This document shows positions 19,616-28,789 of a DNA stretch of 64,000 bases, piece after piece (position 1 is the stretch's first letter; each line of letters opens with the position of its first letter). The notes under the pieces are model-generated. The model saw only the letters and a program-made list of their open reading frames with translations. It did no database searches and was not told where the DNA came from. The position numbers and the translations under genes were made by a program. Source of the stretch: Planctomycetota bacterium. Its GTDB lineage: Bacteria > Planctomycetota > Phycisphaerae > UBA1845 > UTPLA1. The stretch is from assembly GCA_016712275.1 (NCBI GenBank), contig JADJRI010000001.1:124001-188000 (forward strand), read 5' to 3'.

Positions 19616-20011
19616 ATGCCGGCCAACAACGACCGCAACACGCCCTCTCCGCGCGAACAACTCGAATCCATCGTCAATGAAACCTTCGGCGAGCGCACCC
19701 CGCGCAAGCTCTTTAAGCTCAACGTCGGCGATTTCAACATGAACACCGCCTCGGATTGCGACGGCCTCTTCGAGGAATATTTCTATCTTAGCGATGAAGA
19801 AGCCTTTGAGGTCTGCCGGGGCCTCATCGCCAGCCTCAAGCCCTACGCCAGCCGGCGCGCCGATCGCGACGGCCGACCCAAGAACGCGACCGCCGGCAAG
19901 CCGGGCCAGCAAAATGCAACCGCCGGCCCCAGCACGCCCGGCAACAATAACAACAACCGCAACAGCAACCGCAATCAAAACGCCGAAGAGCGCGATCTGG
20001 TCCACGCCTGA
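19616..20011 (+). CDS. Small protein with Asn-rich tail, unknown function
   Basis: 131 residues from ATG 19616, with GGGAG upstream. The folded part (MPANNDRNTPSPREQLESIV to about residue 75) contains LFKLNVGDFNMNTASDCDGL and FYLSDEEAFEVCRGLI. The C-terminal 50 residues are low-complexity, with repeated NATAG and then an Asn/Arg run (NNNNNRNSNRNQN), which suggests a disordered or sticky tail. The family is not recognised. A long open frame on the opposite strand here appears to be a shadow of this composition. Confidence 0.6.
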   Translation: MPANNDRNTPSPREQLESIVNETFGERTPRKLFKLNVGDFNMNTASDCDGLFEEYFYLSDEEAFEVCRGLIASLKPYASRRADRDGRPKNATAGKPGQQNATAGPSTPGNNNNNRNSNRNQNAEERDLVHA

Positions 20012-20267
20012 TACGTTGGTGCCACGTACGCACCAAACCCCCGCGCCCCATCGGCGCGCCGGAATCAAGAACCCTCCTTCCTTCATGTGCCTCATGCGGC
20101 GGGGATCGACGACCGATCCCCGCCGCGTCGTTTGCTCCTCTATCGCGCTTTGCGGCCCTTTTGCCCCGCTCGTTTTTCCAAACGCCAACCCTAGTGCGAC
20201 GGCACTTTCCACCGCCCTCAACCCGGTCTGACTGGCTTCCCGCATCGTTCCTGCTATCCTGCCCGTC

Positions 20268-20996
20268 ATGGGCACGGCACTCAGCAAACTTCGCTCGCGT
20301 TACGGCTCGCTCTCGCCCGTCATTCTCATTGCGTCGCTTGTCATCGTCACCGGCACGTGGGCCTTCATCGAAATCGCCGACGAGGTATTCGAAGGCTCGA
20401 CCCAGTCCATCGACGACCGCATCCTTTGCGCCTGCCGCAACCCGGACGATATCACCGATCCCATCGGTCCCGAATGGCTCGAAGAGGCCATGCGCGATTT
20501 CACGGCCATTGGCGGTGTCGCTATCTTGACACTCATGGTTGTCGCCGTCCTCGGCTACATGCTCATGGCCCGCAAGTTTCACGCCTTCTGGCTTGTCCTC
20601 GCTTCGACCGGCGGCGGCATCCTGCTCGGCTCGGTGCTCAAAAGCAGCTTCGCCCGCCCGCGCCCCACCATCGTGCCTCACCTTTCCCACATCATGACCA
20701 CCAGCTTTCCCTCCGGCCATTCGATGCAGTCGGCCATCATCTATCTCACCCTTGCCGCCCTTCTCGCCCGCCTCGCCCCCGGACGAAAAACGAAGGTGTA
20801 TGTCATTGTTGTGGCACTTGGCCTCATTTTCCTCGTCGGCATCAGCCGCGTTTATCTCGGCGTCCACTACCCCACCGACGTCCTCGCCGGCTGGATGGCC
20901 GGCCTGGTCTGGGCCCTCCTCTGCTGGCTCGTCGCCCGCCGCCTCCAGCAGCGCGGGGCCGTCGAAAGCGACGCAACCACGCCGGCGGAGATATGA
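20268..20996 (+). CDS. PAP2 family membrane phosphatase
   Basis: 242 residues with about six membrane segments. The three catalytic motifs are present: KSSFARPRP (KX6RP), PSGHSMQS (PSGH) and SRVYLGVHYPTDVLAG (SRX5HX3D). Enzymes of this type dephosphorylate undecaprenyl pyrophosphate or phosphatidate at the outer face of the membrane; which one is not readable from sequence. The start is ATG 20268 just before the first hydrophobic segment (PVILIASLVIVTGTWAF). Confidence 0.9.
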   Translation: MGTALSKLRSRYGSLSPVILIASLVIVTGTWAFIEIADEVFEGSTQSIDDRILCACRNPDDITDPIGPEWLEEAMRDFTAIGGVAILTLMVVAVLGYMLMARKFHAFWLVLASTGGGILLGSVLKSSFARPRPTIVPHLSHIMTTSFPSGHSMQSAIIYLTLAALLARLAPGRKTKVYVIVVALGLIFLVGISRVYLGVHYPTDVLAGWMAGLVWALLCWLVARRLQQRGAVESDATTPAEI

Positions 20997-21096
20997 CTTC
21001 CTGCATAGAACAATGAATCGGCGTGGCAAAGCGAAGATTTGGCGTGTGCCGTGAAAGCAGAAATATCAATTCGACGAATGGCTGTTTGACGCTACC

Positions 21097-22116
21097 ATGC
21101 CCATGATGCGAATCGACCTTCACACGCACATCCTTCCGGAAAACTGGCCCAACCTCCGCGAGAAGTACGGCTACGGCGGCTTCGTGCAACTCGACCATCA
21201 CGCCCCCTGCCGGGCGAAGATGCACATCGACGGCAAGTTCTTTCGCGAAATCCAGGACAACTGCTGGGACCCGAAAACGCGCATTCGCGCGTGCGATGCC
21301 GCCGGCGTGCGGGTGCAGGTGCTGTCGACCGTGCCGGTGATGTTCGGCTATTGGACCAAACCGGAGCATGGGCTGGACCTTTCGCAAATGCTCAACGACC
21401 ACATCGCCGGCGTCGTGCGCGATTTTCCCGATCGCTTCGTCGGCCTCGGCACGATTCCCATGCAGGATGCGGATCTGGCCATTCCCGAGATGGAGCGATG
21501 TGTCAAAGAATTGGCACTTCCCGGCATCGAGATCGGAAGCAACATCAACGACAAAAATCTCGACGACCCCGCGTTCTTCCCCATCTTCGAAGCAGCGCAG
21601 GAAATGGGAGCTGCCATTTTCGTGCATCCGTGGGAAGTCATTGGCAAGGAGCGAATGCCAAAGTACTGGCTCCCCTGGCTCGTCGGCATGCCGGCCACCA
21701 CAACAATGGCCATCTGCTGCATGGTCTTTGGCGGCATCTTCGAACGCCTCCCCCGACTTCGCGTCTGCTTCGCGCATTGCGGCGGCTCTTTCCCCTTCAC
21801 GCTCGGTCGCATTCAACACGGCTTCGACGTTCGGCCGGACCTGTGCGCGGTGGATAATCCGCGAAGACCAGGCGATTACGTCGGCAAATTTTATATGGAC
21901 ACGCTGATTCACGATGCCGACGCGCTGCGGTTCGTGATGCGGCGGTTCGGTGCAAACCGGCTGGCACTGGGAAGCGACTACCCGTTTCCACTGGGCGAGG
22001 CGGTGCCGGGCGAGATGATTCTGTCGATGAAGGACTTGTCGCCCTACGAGCGGGAACGGATGCTCTGGGGCACGGCGGCGGAATTTTTGGGACTGAGAAT
22101 GGGATTTGAAGCATGA
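21097..22116 (+). CDS. 2-amino-3-carboxymuconate-6-semialdehyde decarboxylase (ACMSD), amidohydrolase superfamily
   Basis: 339 residues, close to the length of animal and Pseudomonas ACMSD. The TIM-barrel zinc site is complete: DLHTHILPENWP at the N-terminus, VHPWEVIG, FAHCGGSFPFTLGR and LALGSDYPFPLGE. It converts the ring-cleavage product of 3-hydroxyanthranilate to 2-aminomuconate semialdehyde, diverting tryptophan carbon from quinolinate/NAD synthesis. Its TGA overlaps the ATG of kynureninase (ATGA at 22113-22116), supporting the pathway assignment. A related decarboxylase of the same family cannot be fully excluded. Confidence 0.88.
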   Translation: MPMMRIDLHTHILPENWPNLREKYGYGGFVQLDHHAPCRAKMHIDGKFFREIQDNCWDPKTRIRACDAAGVRVQVLSTVPVMFGYWTKPEHGLDLSQMLNDHIAGVVRDFPDRFVGLGTIPMQDADLAIPEMERCVKELALPGIEIGSNINDKNLDDPAFFPIFEAAQEMGAAIFVHPWEVIGKERMPKYWLPWLVGMPATTTMAICCMVFGGIFERLPRLRVCFAHCGGSFPFTLGRIQHGFDVRPDLCAVDNPRRPGDYVGKFYMDTLIHDADALRFVMRRFGANRLALGSDYPFPLGEAVPGEMILSMKDLSPYERERMLWGTAAEFLGLRMGFEA

Positions 22117-23406
22117 GCGAATCGACCTCCACAAGTGCATCTCATTTTTCGGCCGACGATCGGTATGCGTTGAGCATGGATGCCGCCGATCCGCTGCGCT
22201 CCTATCGCGAACGATTTCACATTCCCGTCGGCCCGGATGGAAAACCCGTCATTTATTTTTGCGGCAACTCGCTCGGTTTGCAGCCGAAGGCGACGCGGGA
22301 GATGGTCACCGGCGAGTTGGACGACTGGGCCACGATGGGCGTTGAAGGCCACTTCGAAGGACGGCGCCCGTGGTATCCGTATCACGAGCAGTTCCGGGAG
22401 ATCGGGGCGCGGCTGGTCGGGGGGCGGCCGGGCGAGGTGGTGATGATGAACAGCCTGACGGTGAATCTGCACCTGCTCATGGTCAGCTTCTACCGCCCCA
22501 CCGCCGGGCGATACAAGATTCTGATCGACTGGCCGGCGTTTCCGTCGGATATTTACGCCGTGAAGTCGCAGATTGAGTGTCATGGTTATGACGCTAATGA
22601 TGCGTTCGTAACGGCCCGGCCGCGCGAAGGGGAGCAGACGGTTCGGACGGAGGATGTCGAAGCGCTGCTGGAACGTGAAGGTTCGAAGATCGCGCTGGTG
22701 CTGTTTGCCGGAGTGAATTATTTCACCGGGCAGTTTTATGACATTCCGCGCATCACGGCCGCGGCGCAGAAGCAAGGGTGCGTCGTGGGCTGGGATTTGG
22801 CCCATGCCGCCGGCAATGTGCCACTATCATTGCACGACTGGAATGTCGATTTCGCGGCATGGTGCACATACAAGTATCTCAACAGCGGGCCGGGGGCGGT
22901 GGCCGGCGCGTTCGTACATGAGAGACATGGTCGTGACACCACCCTGCCGCGCTTTGCAGGCTGGTGGGGCAACGATCCGGCCAAGCGGTTCAAGATGCAC
23001 CTGCAGCCGGAATTCACGCCGCGAGGGGGCGGACGGATGGCAGATTTCCAACCCCCCCATTCTGGCGATGGCCCCGGTGCTGGCGTCGCTTCGGATTTTC
23101 GACGAGGCCGGCATGTCGGCGCTGCGGGCCAAGTCGGAGCAGTTGACGGGGTATTTGGAATTCCTCATCGAGCGCATTCCCAACAAGCGGTTCGAGATCA
23201 TCACGCCGCACGAGCCGTCGGCGCGCGGGTGCCAGCTTTCGATTCTCGCGCATGACGATCCGAAGGGTTTGTTCGGCCGGCTCAAGTCGGCACACATCGT
23301 CGGTGATTTTCGCGAGCCGAATGTGATCCGGGTGGCTCCGGTTCCTTTGTACAACTCGTTCGAGGATGTGTGGCGATTTGCGGAAATACTGACCGGTCAA
23401 ACCTGA
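22113..23406 (+). CDS. kynU: Kynureninase, one frameshift
   Basis: About 430 residues when repaired. PLP-dependent fold type I: YFCGNSLGLQPKATREMV, MMNSLTVNLHLLMVSFY, WDLAHAAGNVPLSLHDWNVD (cofactor Asp), and TYKYLNSGPGAVAGAFVHE with the Schiff-base lysine. At about 23018-23024 (GCCGCGAGGGGGCGG) the frame changes; after it the expected EGADGWQISNPPILAMAPVL and the rest to ILTGQT follow. Kynureninase splits kynurenine or 3-hydroxykynurenine into (hydroxy)anthranilate and alanine. Start coupled to the ACMSD stop. Neither 3-hydroxyanthranilate dioxygenase nor kynurenine monooxygenase is in this window. Confidence 0.92.
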
Positions 23407-23454
23407 TTTCTCGGTGTAGCCGGGATAGAATCCCCAGACAAGGATCAAGTTTGC

Positions 23455-23934
23455 ATGGCAACCGCTTTCAAATGGTTGACCGCCATTTTCATCACCATTG
23501 TGATTTTCGTCGTATTATTCACTTGGTATTGCATTTGGTACGACGAATTGCTCGATAGCCGGCCGCCGCCTCCGCGACCGATGTTTGCTGATCATTATCG
23601 AACGGACTTTGAGATGGGATTCGGAGGTGCGTGGCATGTCCCGAATCCAAAAAGTGACCGATCCGGTAACTTCGCCTGGTTTGACTCGGAATTGAACCTG
23701 ATTGTGATAATCGTCACGTTGGAAAGCGACTGGACCGCAATCAGCATTACCGAAGTCTGCACTCCCGATTGCGCAGAACTTGGAATCAACTCTAAACATG
23801 AAGTGACAATCGCACGAACTGAGAATAAGTTGATTGTTGCAACGTTAAGGGGGATGTCTGTACACGAATTTCCAATTGGTCCCGGCACTGCCAAGCAATT
23901 GAAGGACAAAATCTCGGATTGGTTGCGAAGATAG
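23455..23934 (+). CDS. Small membrane-anchored protein, unknown function
   Basis: 159 residues. One N-terminal hydrophobic helix (LTAIFITIVIFVVLFTWYCI) and a soluble domain with beta-rich sequence (LNLIVIIVTLESDWTAISIT). No motif recognised. It begins 49 nt after kynU but its base composition is more AT-rich than that of the pathway genes, so it may be independent. Confidence 0.5.
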   Translation: MATAFKWLTAIFITIVIFVVLFTWYCIWYDELLDSRPPPPRPMFADHYRTDFEMGFGGAWHVPNPKSDRSGNFAWFDSELNLIVIIVTLESDWTAISITEVCTPDCAELGINSKHEVTIARTENKLIVATLRGMSVHEFPIGPGTAKQLKDKISDWLRR

Positions 23935-24124
23935 CAACCGATGTATGTTTACTCCGCTGATTAAGTCGTTGGAAGAGTCAGTTGGGACCGAGCTTTGCGG
24001 CATTCTGCCGACCCGCCTTCGAAACTGCGAAGTTGATTGTCCGTAACCCAACACGCGGAATTCACCTGTCCCGTTGTGCGCATTTTCCGGACACAGCCCG
24101 CACCGAAGCCCCAACCGGGGCGTC

Positions 24125-24184
24125 GGACTGTAGCTACGCGTGAAACGCAGCCCACCGAAGGCGGGCGGAGCGCAACCCGCATAC
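24125..24184. repeat. REP-like element, copy 1
   Basis: About 60 nt beginning GGACTGTAGCTACGCGTGAA and containing CCACCGAAGGCGGGCGGAGC. Roughly 85 percent identical to the second copy 90 nt further on, same orientation. Both lie just past the 3' end of the Y1 transposase gene. Confidence 0.75.
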
Positions 24185-24214
24185 ACAAACCCCTCCGCCC
24201 CCCGGTACGGGCGC

Positions 24215-24275
24215 GGACTGTAGCTACGGGTGAAGCGCAGCCCGCCGAAGGCGAGCGGAGCGGAACCCGTAGATA
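24215..24275. repeat. REP-like element, copy 2
   Basis: Starts GGACTGTAGCTACGGGTGAA. It folds: outer arms CTACGGGT (24224-24231) and ACCCGTAG (24265-24272), inner hairpin CGCC-GAA-GGCG (24243-24253). A further palindrome CCTGCC-CC-GGCAGG follows near 24293-24306. Structure, copy number and position next to a Y1 transposase are those of a RAYT/REP system. Confidence 0.75.
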
Positions 24276-24339
24276 CTCGTCTCCAATCCCCCTCCTGCCC
24301 CGGCAGGGGCAGAGGAAAACGCATGACGACCACGCGAAG

Positions 24340-24792
24340 TCAATCAAACACATACCGCTCATCAAACTCAACACCCTGACTTTTCAATAACCACAACAGC
24401 TCAGACTTGAAATCCTTTCCCATGTGATGCTCGCGCTGTCCCGCAATGTAAGCTTTCAGCATCTCCTCCCTCGACTTGGAAACCGAGAACACCGCGTACC
24501 CATCCTGCCACGCGAACGCGCTCAATCCTGAAAAGGTGTCGTGTATCCACTTCGACGAACGCGCTTTCACGGTGCGCATCAGATTCGACACCGACTCGTC
24601 CGTGCGCCAGCGGAAATAAAGGTGTACGTGATCCTCAACACCGTTAATGTCATACAGAACCCCCTTCTCCGCCCGGATGATGCCGCCGATGTAAGGATAC
24701 AGTCGCTCGGCCACGTCGACCGTGATCCACGGCTCGCGGCGCTTGGTGCTGAAGACGGCGTGAAGCAGAATCTGCGAAAACGTCCCGGCCAT
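24340..24792 (-). mobile_element. REP-associated Y1 transposase (RAYT, IS200/IS605-like TnpA)
   Basis: 150 residues from ATG 24792, with GGAG seven bases upstream. It begins MAGTFSQILLHAVFSTKRRE, carries the metal-binding HUH motif DHVHLYFRWR, and has the candidate catalytic tyrosine in LKAYIAGQREHH. Y1 transposases cut and rejoin single-stranded DNA at hairpins. No IS ends or TnpB partner are visible; instead REP-like hairpins lie on the 3' side (24125-24306) and a palindrome lies in front of the start (24823-24842). That argues for a domesticated RAYT. Confidence 0.88.
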
Positions 24793-24822
24793 GATGAACT
24801 CCAAGTCGACTTGAACAATTCC

Positions 24823-24842
24823 TCCGCCCCATCCGGGGCGGA
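24823..24842. repeat. Palindrome upstream of the RAYT start
   Basis: TCCGCCCC (24823-24830), loop ATCC, GGGGCGGA (24835-24842), a perfect 8-bp stem about 30 nt ahead of the transposase ATG. It could be a REP variant or an operator/leader hairpin controlling the transposase. Confidence 0.5.
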
Positions 24843-25797
24843 AGGGAAAAGGACCATTCTCCACGACGGGTTCCGCGTCGGCAGGCTGCGCCGCACCGCC
24901 GCTCCACCCGTCGCTACATTCCATCGTCCCTGCCGGAGCGCTGAGTTCCCCAAGTCACTTGGCGACACCCCGCATCATAACAACAAGCAGCTATCGATAC
25001 CAAACATTTTCAGAATCTCACATGATTTCGACCCACCCCCTGCACGGAATTCCGATATGCGCACCGACGAATGGTTCGATTGAATGGGCACTAGAAAAGA
25101 GTCTGGTGGAAATAAACAGGCGATGTGAATTTCGACCTTCCCTCTCAGTAAGCCGTCCCGGCCCATTCCTAACAAAATACAAACAATTGCTTGCCTTTCG
25201 CCAACCATGTGATATACTAACCCGCTGGCCTCTGCGCCGGCGGAAAGGGACGCTCCATGCCCAACCCCTCTCATTCCTTACTTTATTGCAATCGCCAAAT
25301 CACCGGATCGCTAATTCGCCAAATCTGCCGCCTGAATCCAAGTGTGGAGTTTTCTCAAATGAAAATGCCTGAACACAAAAACCCAAAAAACCTAACACAT
25401 GCCAAACAAAGCAGTTACAAAAACTCACAGGCTGAATTTCACCTGAACATTCAGCCTGAATGGATGGCTGAATGCCCGCCCGTCTTTCTCTTTTCCTGCC
25501 CTCCTACCTTCCTTATTCAAACTTCGTCGCATCGTGGCTCCGCCGTTTGCCCCGCCGGTAATTTTCACCCCTCCTCCTTTTTTGCGCAGTGCGAGGTTAA
25601 TGGACATGTATACCGGAACCTAACCCTTGACGAATCCTGTACTTACAAGAACGCGGTCGTGAGGTAACCCCCATAAAAACACCCCCGAAAACAGAGTGAA
25701 AATCAAGGCAAGTACGCGTCATCTGGTCACCCAATGTCGCCTGTCTTAAGGAAATGGCATGACGTTTTGGACTGAGGCAATGAACGCACAAATAAAC
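24843..25797. other. Long intergenic region, AT-richer than surroundings
   Basis: About 950 bases with no convincing gene. One open frame of 136 codons (25257-25667, plus) has an atypical composition and no recognisable motif; I list it as doubtful. It is preceded by the promoter and hairpin described at 25191-25248 and by AAGGGA, eight bases before its ATG. CATTCAGCCTGAATG near 25448 is a short palindrome. A small RNA or a foreign remnant is possible. Confidence 0.3.
25191..25218 (+). promoter_or_regulatory. Candidate extended -10 promoter
   Basis: TTGCCT (25191-25196), 16-base spacer, TATACT (25213-25218) preceded by TG one base before it (extended -10). The expected transcript starts near 25225 and at once enters an 8-bp hairpin CCGCTGGC-CTCTGC-GCCGGCGG (one G-T pair). 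No confident gene follows. Confidence 0.5.
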
Positions 25798-25831
25798 AGC
25801 GGCGTGCATGGCTTTCGCGATGCACTCCGCT
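25798..25831 (-). terminator. Intrinsic-type terminator after the DEAD-box helicase gene
   Basis: On the minus strand AGCGGAGTGCAT...ATGCACGCCGCT forms a 12-bp stem with one mismatch around CGCGAAAGCC, followed by GTTTATTTG. It is 43 nt beyond the helicase stop and homologous to the hairpin at 28689-28722. Confidence 0.6.
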
Positions 25832-25873
25832 GGTTGATGTCAGTGATATTGTCCGCTTAAAGTGCCTCGGCTG

Positions 25874-27513
25874 TTACACCCTCGGGCCGCCGCGGCGGGT
25901 GCGGCGGTTTCGGCGTTTTTGGGGGCGGGCGTTAGCGGGGGCAGCGTGGCGGGATGGACCGGTGACGGGGGCCGGCTTGCCATTTGACGCGGCAAGGTCG
26001 CGACGGCGGGGTTTGCCATTCGATTTGACGGGATCACGCGGGGCCGAGCGGCCATGCGAGGTTTTTTGGCCGGGCTGGGGTGTATGGCCGTGCGAGGTTG
26101 TGCGGTCGCGCGGAGTTGAATTGTCGCGTGGGGCTGCATTGCCATGGGAGGCTGAATTGCCGTGCGTTGCTGAATTGCCAGTCGAAGTCGAGCGATGCCG
26201 CTGGGCTGCGTTGCCCTGCCGGGCGGAATGGTCGCGCGAGGCGGGCCGGCCGGTTTGGCCCTGGTTGCTTCTTGACGGGGCGTGGCCGCGCGATGAATCG
26301 TGCTGCGGGCGCATTCGGCGCGAGGGCGGACGTGCGTGTGCGGAACGCCGCGGTTGGCTGTCATGCGAATCGTTCGATTCGGGAAACGCAGGATGCTGGG
26401 CGTTAACCGCGATGGTTTTTCGGGTGAGCCGCTCGATCGCTTTCAGATGCGGGCGCTCCTCGGGGTCGCAGAAGGAGACGGCCACGCCGCTGGCGCCGGG
26501 CGCGTGCGGTGCGGCCGATGCGGTGGACGTAGGTCTCGGGGACGTTGGGCAGGTCGTAGTTCACGACGTGGGAAATCTCGTCGATGTCGAGGCCGCGGGC
26601 GGCGATGTCGGTGGCGACGAGGACGAGCGACTTGCCGGTTTTGAAATTGGCGATGGCGCGCTCTCGGGCGGCCTGGCTCTTGTTGCCGTGGATCGCCTCG
26701 CTGGCGATGCCGACACGGTCGAGCTCTGCGACGACGCGATTCGCACCACTCTTGGTGCGGGTGAAGACGAGGGAGCGCGTGAAGTTGGGGTCGCCAAGCA
26801 GATGGGCCAATAGCGCGGGCTTGTTCTTTTTCTTCACGTGGTAGATCGACTGCTCGACATTGTCGGCGGTGGCCGAGACGGGTGCGACCTGCACGCTGAC
26901 CGGGTTCGTCAGGATGCTGTTGGACAGGCTGCGAATTCGGGGGCATTGTGGCGGAGAAGAAGAGCGTCTGCCGCTTCGTGGGCAGGAGCGCGATCACGCG
27001 GCGAACGTCGTGGATGAAGCCCATGTCGAGCATCCGGTCGGCCTCGTCGAGGACGAAATACTCGATGGCGTCCAGGCGCAGGATGCCCTGGTTCATCAGG
27101 TCGAGCAGGCGGCCGGGCGTGGCGACGACGATGTCCGTTCCACCGTGGAGCGCTGCGGTCTGGCGATTCTGATTCACACCGCCGTAAATAATGACGCCGC
27201 GCAGGCCGGTGTGCTGGCCGTAAACGCGGAAGCTCTGGCCGATCTGGGAGGCCAGTTCGCGCGTCGGTGCCAGAACGAGGGCACGTATCGGCCGGATGCG
27301 AGTTCGAGCGCCATCGGCGGTGTGGAGGCGCTGCAGAATGGGCAGCGCAAAAGCGGCGGTCTTGCCGGTTCCGGTCTGGGCGCAGCCGAGGAGGTCGCGT
27401 TTGGCGAGGACCTGCGGGATGGCCTGCAATTGTATGGGTGTGGGTGTTGCGTAGCCTTCGGCGACGACGGCGCGAAGGATGGGCTCGATCAGCCCGAGTT
27501 CTTCAAATCTCAT
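25874..27513 (-). CDS. DEAD-box RNA helicase (RhlE-like) with long basic tail, frameshifts
   Basis: About 545 residues when repaired. Begins MRFEELGLIEPILRAVVAEG (Q motif follows), Walker A CAQTGTGKTAAF, PTRELASQIG, TPGRLLDL, DEAD box FVLDEADRMLDMGF, SAT motif FFSATMPP; then after a disruption near 26925-26940 (single bases missing from a C run and a nearby A) KKKNKPALLAHLL, LVFTRTKSGANRVV, VATDIAARGLDIDEI and HRIGRTARA. One extra C near 26497 causes a second change, after which GASGVAVSFCDPEERPHLKA continues. The last 170 residues are Arg/His/Ser/Asn-rich and repetitive (GNSATHGNSASHGN), probably an RNA-binding disordered tail. Unwinds RNA in ribosome assembly or decay. Confidence 0.88.
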
Positions 27514-27757
27514 GAAACTTCCTGTGGGATGGGGACGAGAATGGAAAGTGCCGTCAAATGCCCGGACGCAAGTCGCGTCCTCTTCGAGTCATCGGAGCCA
27601 AGCAATCATCCAACGGCATCCAGCCCTGTTGAATATGTGAATTGTAGGGGGATTGGGTGTGTGTGTCCAGTGTTGGCGGCGTGCTGGTGGATAAGGTCGC
27701 TTAATGCCGAAGGGCTGTCCAAGGCGGCATTTTTCGCGATTGCAGTTCAAAAGATGG

Positions 27758-28168
27758 CTAGCGCGAGCAACCGCGTTCAACGAATTCAATGTGCTGTTCC
27801 AGGCCTCCTCGACTTCGTGTGTCCACACAGTGTCATGCTCACGTGCGGTTGCAAGAATTGAAGAACTCCACAGTTCGTACATGTCGGGCGTAATGTTCAG
27901 GTGTTTGCGGCTATGGGTTTCCGCCCGTTCGCTTAGTTGTTTCAGTGCCTCTGACTCGCCGGCAACCGCCGAGGCCAGGAGCCGCAACATGTTGGCGAGT
28001 TTTTGCGCCTGAAGTGTCATGTCCGTGCGGGCGAACCGGTCACGAATGGATGGCGATTGAGCAGGCGAAACGGGTGTAGAAATCGGGGATGAACGACTCC
28101 GAAGCAAGACACCGCTCGATGCTGTCGAGAAAGTCGTCCTGGGGTAGTTCTTTGTGCCATTGTTCCAC
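27758..28168 (-). CDS. Single-domain bacterial globin, two compensating frameshifts
   Basis: About 136 residues reconstructed from a GTG at 28168 to a TAG at 27758. N-terminal part (QWHKELPQDDFLDSIERCL, then SFIPDFYTRFA) and last part (HIEFVERGCSR) are in one frame; the middle, between about 28060 and 27790, is in another: SIRDRFARTDMTLQAQKLAN, LLASAVAGESEALKQLSERA, THSRKHLNITPDMYELWSSS, TVWTHEVEEAW. The pattern FY..F, then F..TDM..Q...L, then the proximal His in ETHSRKH, then W....AW is that of flavohaemoglobin/Vitreoscilla-type globin domains. No reductase domain follows. Likely binds haem and O2 or NO. Confidence 0.7.
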
Positions 28169-28688
28169 GTCAGCTTGCCGTCACAATGTCTGCCGACGAC
28201 ATCAATCTCACGACGGCCTGATGCAATTCATTTCATCGATCCGGCACTTATTATGAAAATTGTCTTGCTCTTGTTTCCGGAGCCAAGAAAAGTCATTTTT
28301 ATTGTCTCATCACCACCGCTGATTGAAATAGGGTATTTACCCCATACCGAAATTGCTGGGCGATTTTGGCAAAGCAGATTTACACGTTGTAAGGCGGGCA
28401 CAAATACTCTGGTATTCTTCCGAAATTACGGCGTGGGCCGGCCTGATTAGGTAATGACGGTTTCTTGACGTTCGCGGCTTTGTTTGACTCGTCGGCACCG
28501 TATCCGGCGGCGTAATTTTCATACAGGACGTTGGGAGACATTCAAGCGTAATAACTCTTACCAACGACGATCAGGCCGCCGACCTTCAAAAGCGCGAATT
28601 GGCTGGAGGTACTCCCGCTCTGAAGGAACACCTTTTTCCATTGACGATTGACGGTTGTAAGTGGGTGGTTGCCGAACGGCCAAAAGAA
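28169..28688. other. Intergenic region between the globin and the recombinase
   Basis: About 520 bases without a convincing gene; AT-rich around 28240-28400. It must hold the globin promoter (minus strand). A short inverted repeat GGGTA-TT-TACCC lies near 28329-28340. I saw no FNR/DNR-type TTGAT-N4-ATCAA box. Confidence 0.35.
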
Positions 28689-28722
28689 AACGGCGTGCAT
28701 CGCTTTCGCGAGACACGCCGTT
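28689..28722 (-). terminator. Intrinsic terminator after the Xer recombinase gene
   Basis: On the minus strand AACGGCGTG...CACGCCGTT is a 9-bp stem closing on an inner TCGC-GAAA-GCGA hairpin, followed by TTCTTTT. It lies about 70 nt after the recombinase stop and shares GCGAAAGC...ATGCACGCCG with the terminator at 25798-25831. Confidence 0.75.
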
Positions 28723-28789
28723 GGTGAGTGTTTGCGATCAAGGCCTTCGGTACGGGGGCCAGGCGTTACCGGTCCGGCTCGTTGAGTCG

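Noticed and set aside
19836..21029. A 397-codon minus-strand open frame across the PAP2 and Asn-rich genes
   Set aside because: It lies antisense to genes with clear motifs and has biased, repeat-like composition caused by their codon usage.
20842..22140. A 432-codon minus-strand frame opposite ACMSD
   Set aside because: Antisense shadow of the strongly supported ACMSD gene.
24125..24275. CRISPR array
   Set aside because: Only two imperfect copies, palindromic, without unique regularly sized spacers or cas genes.
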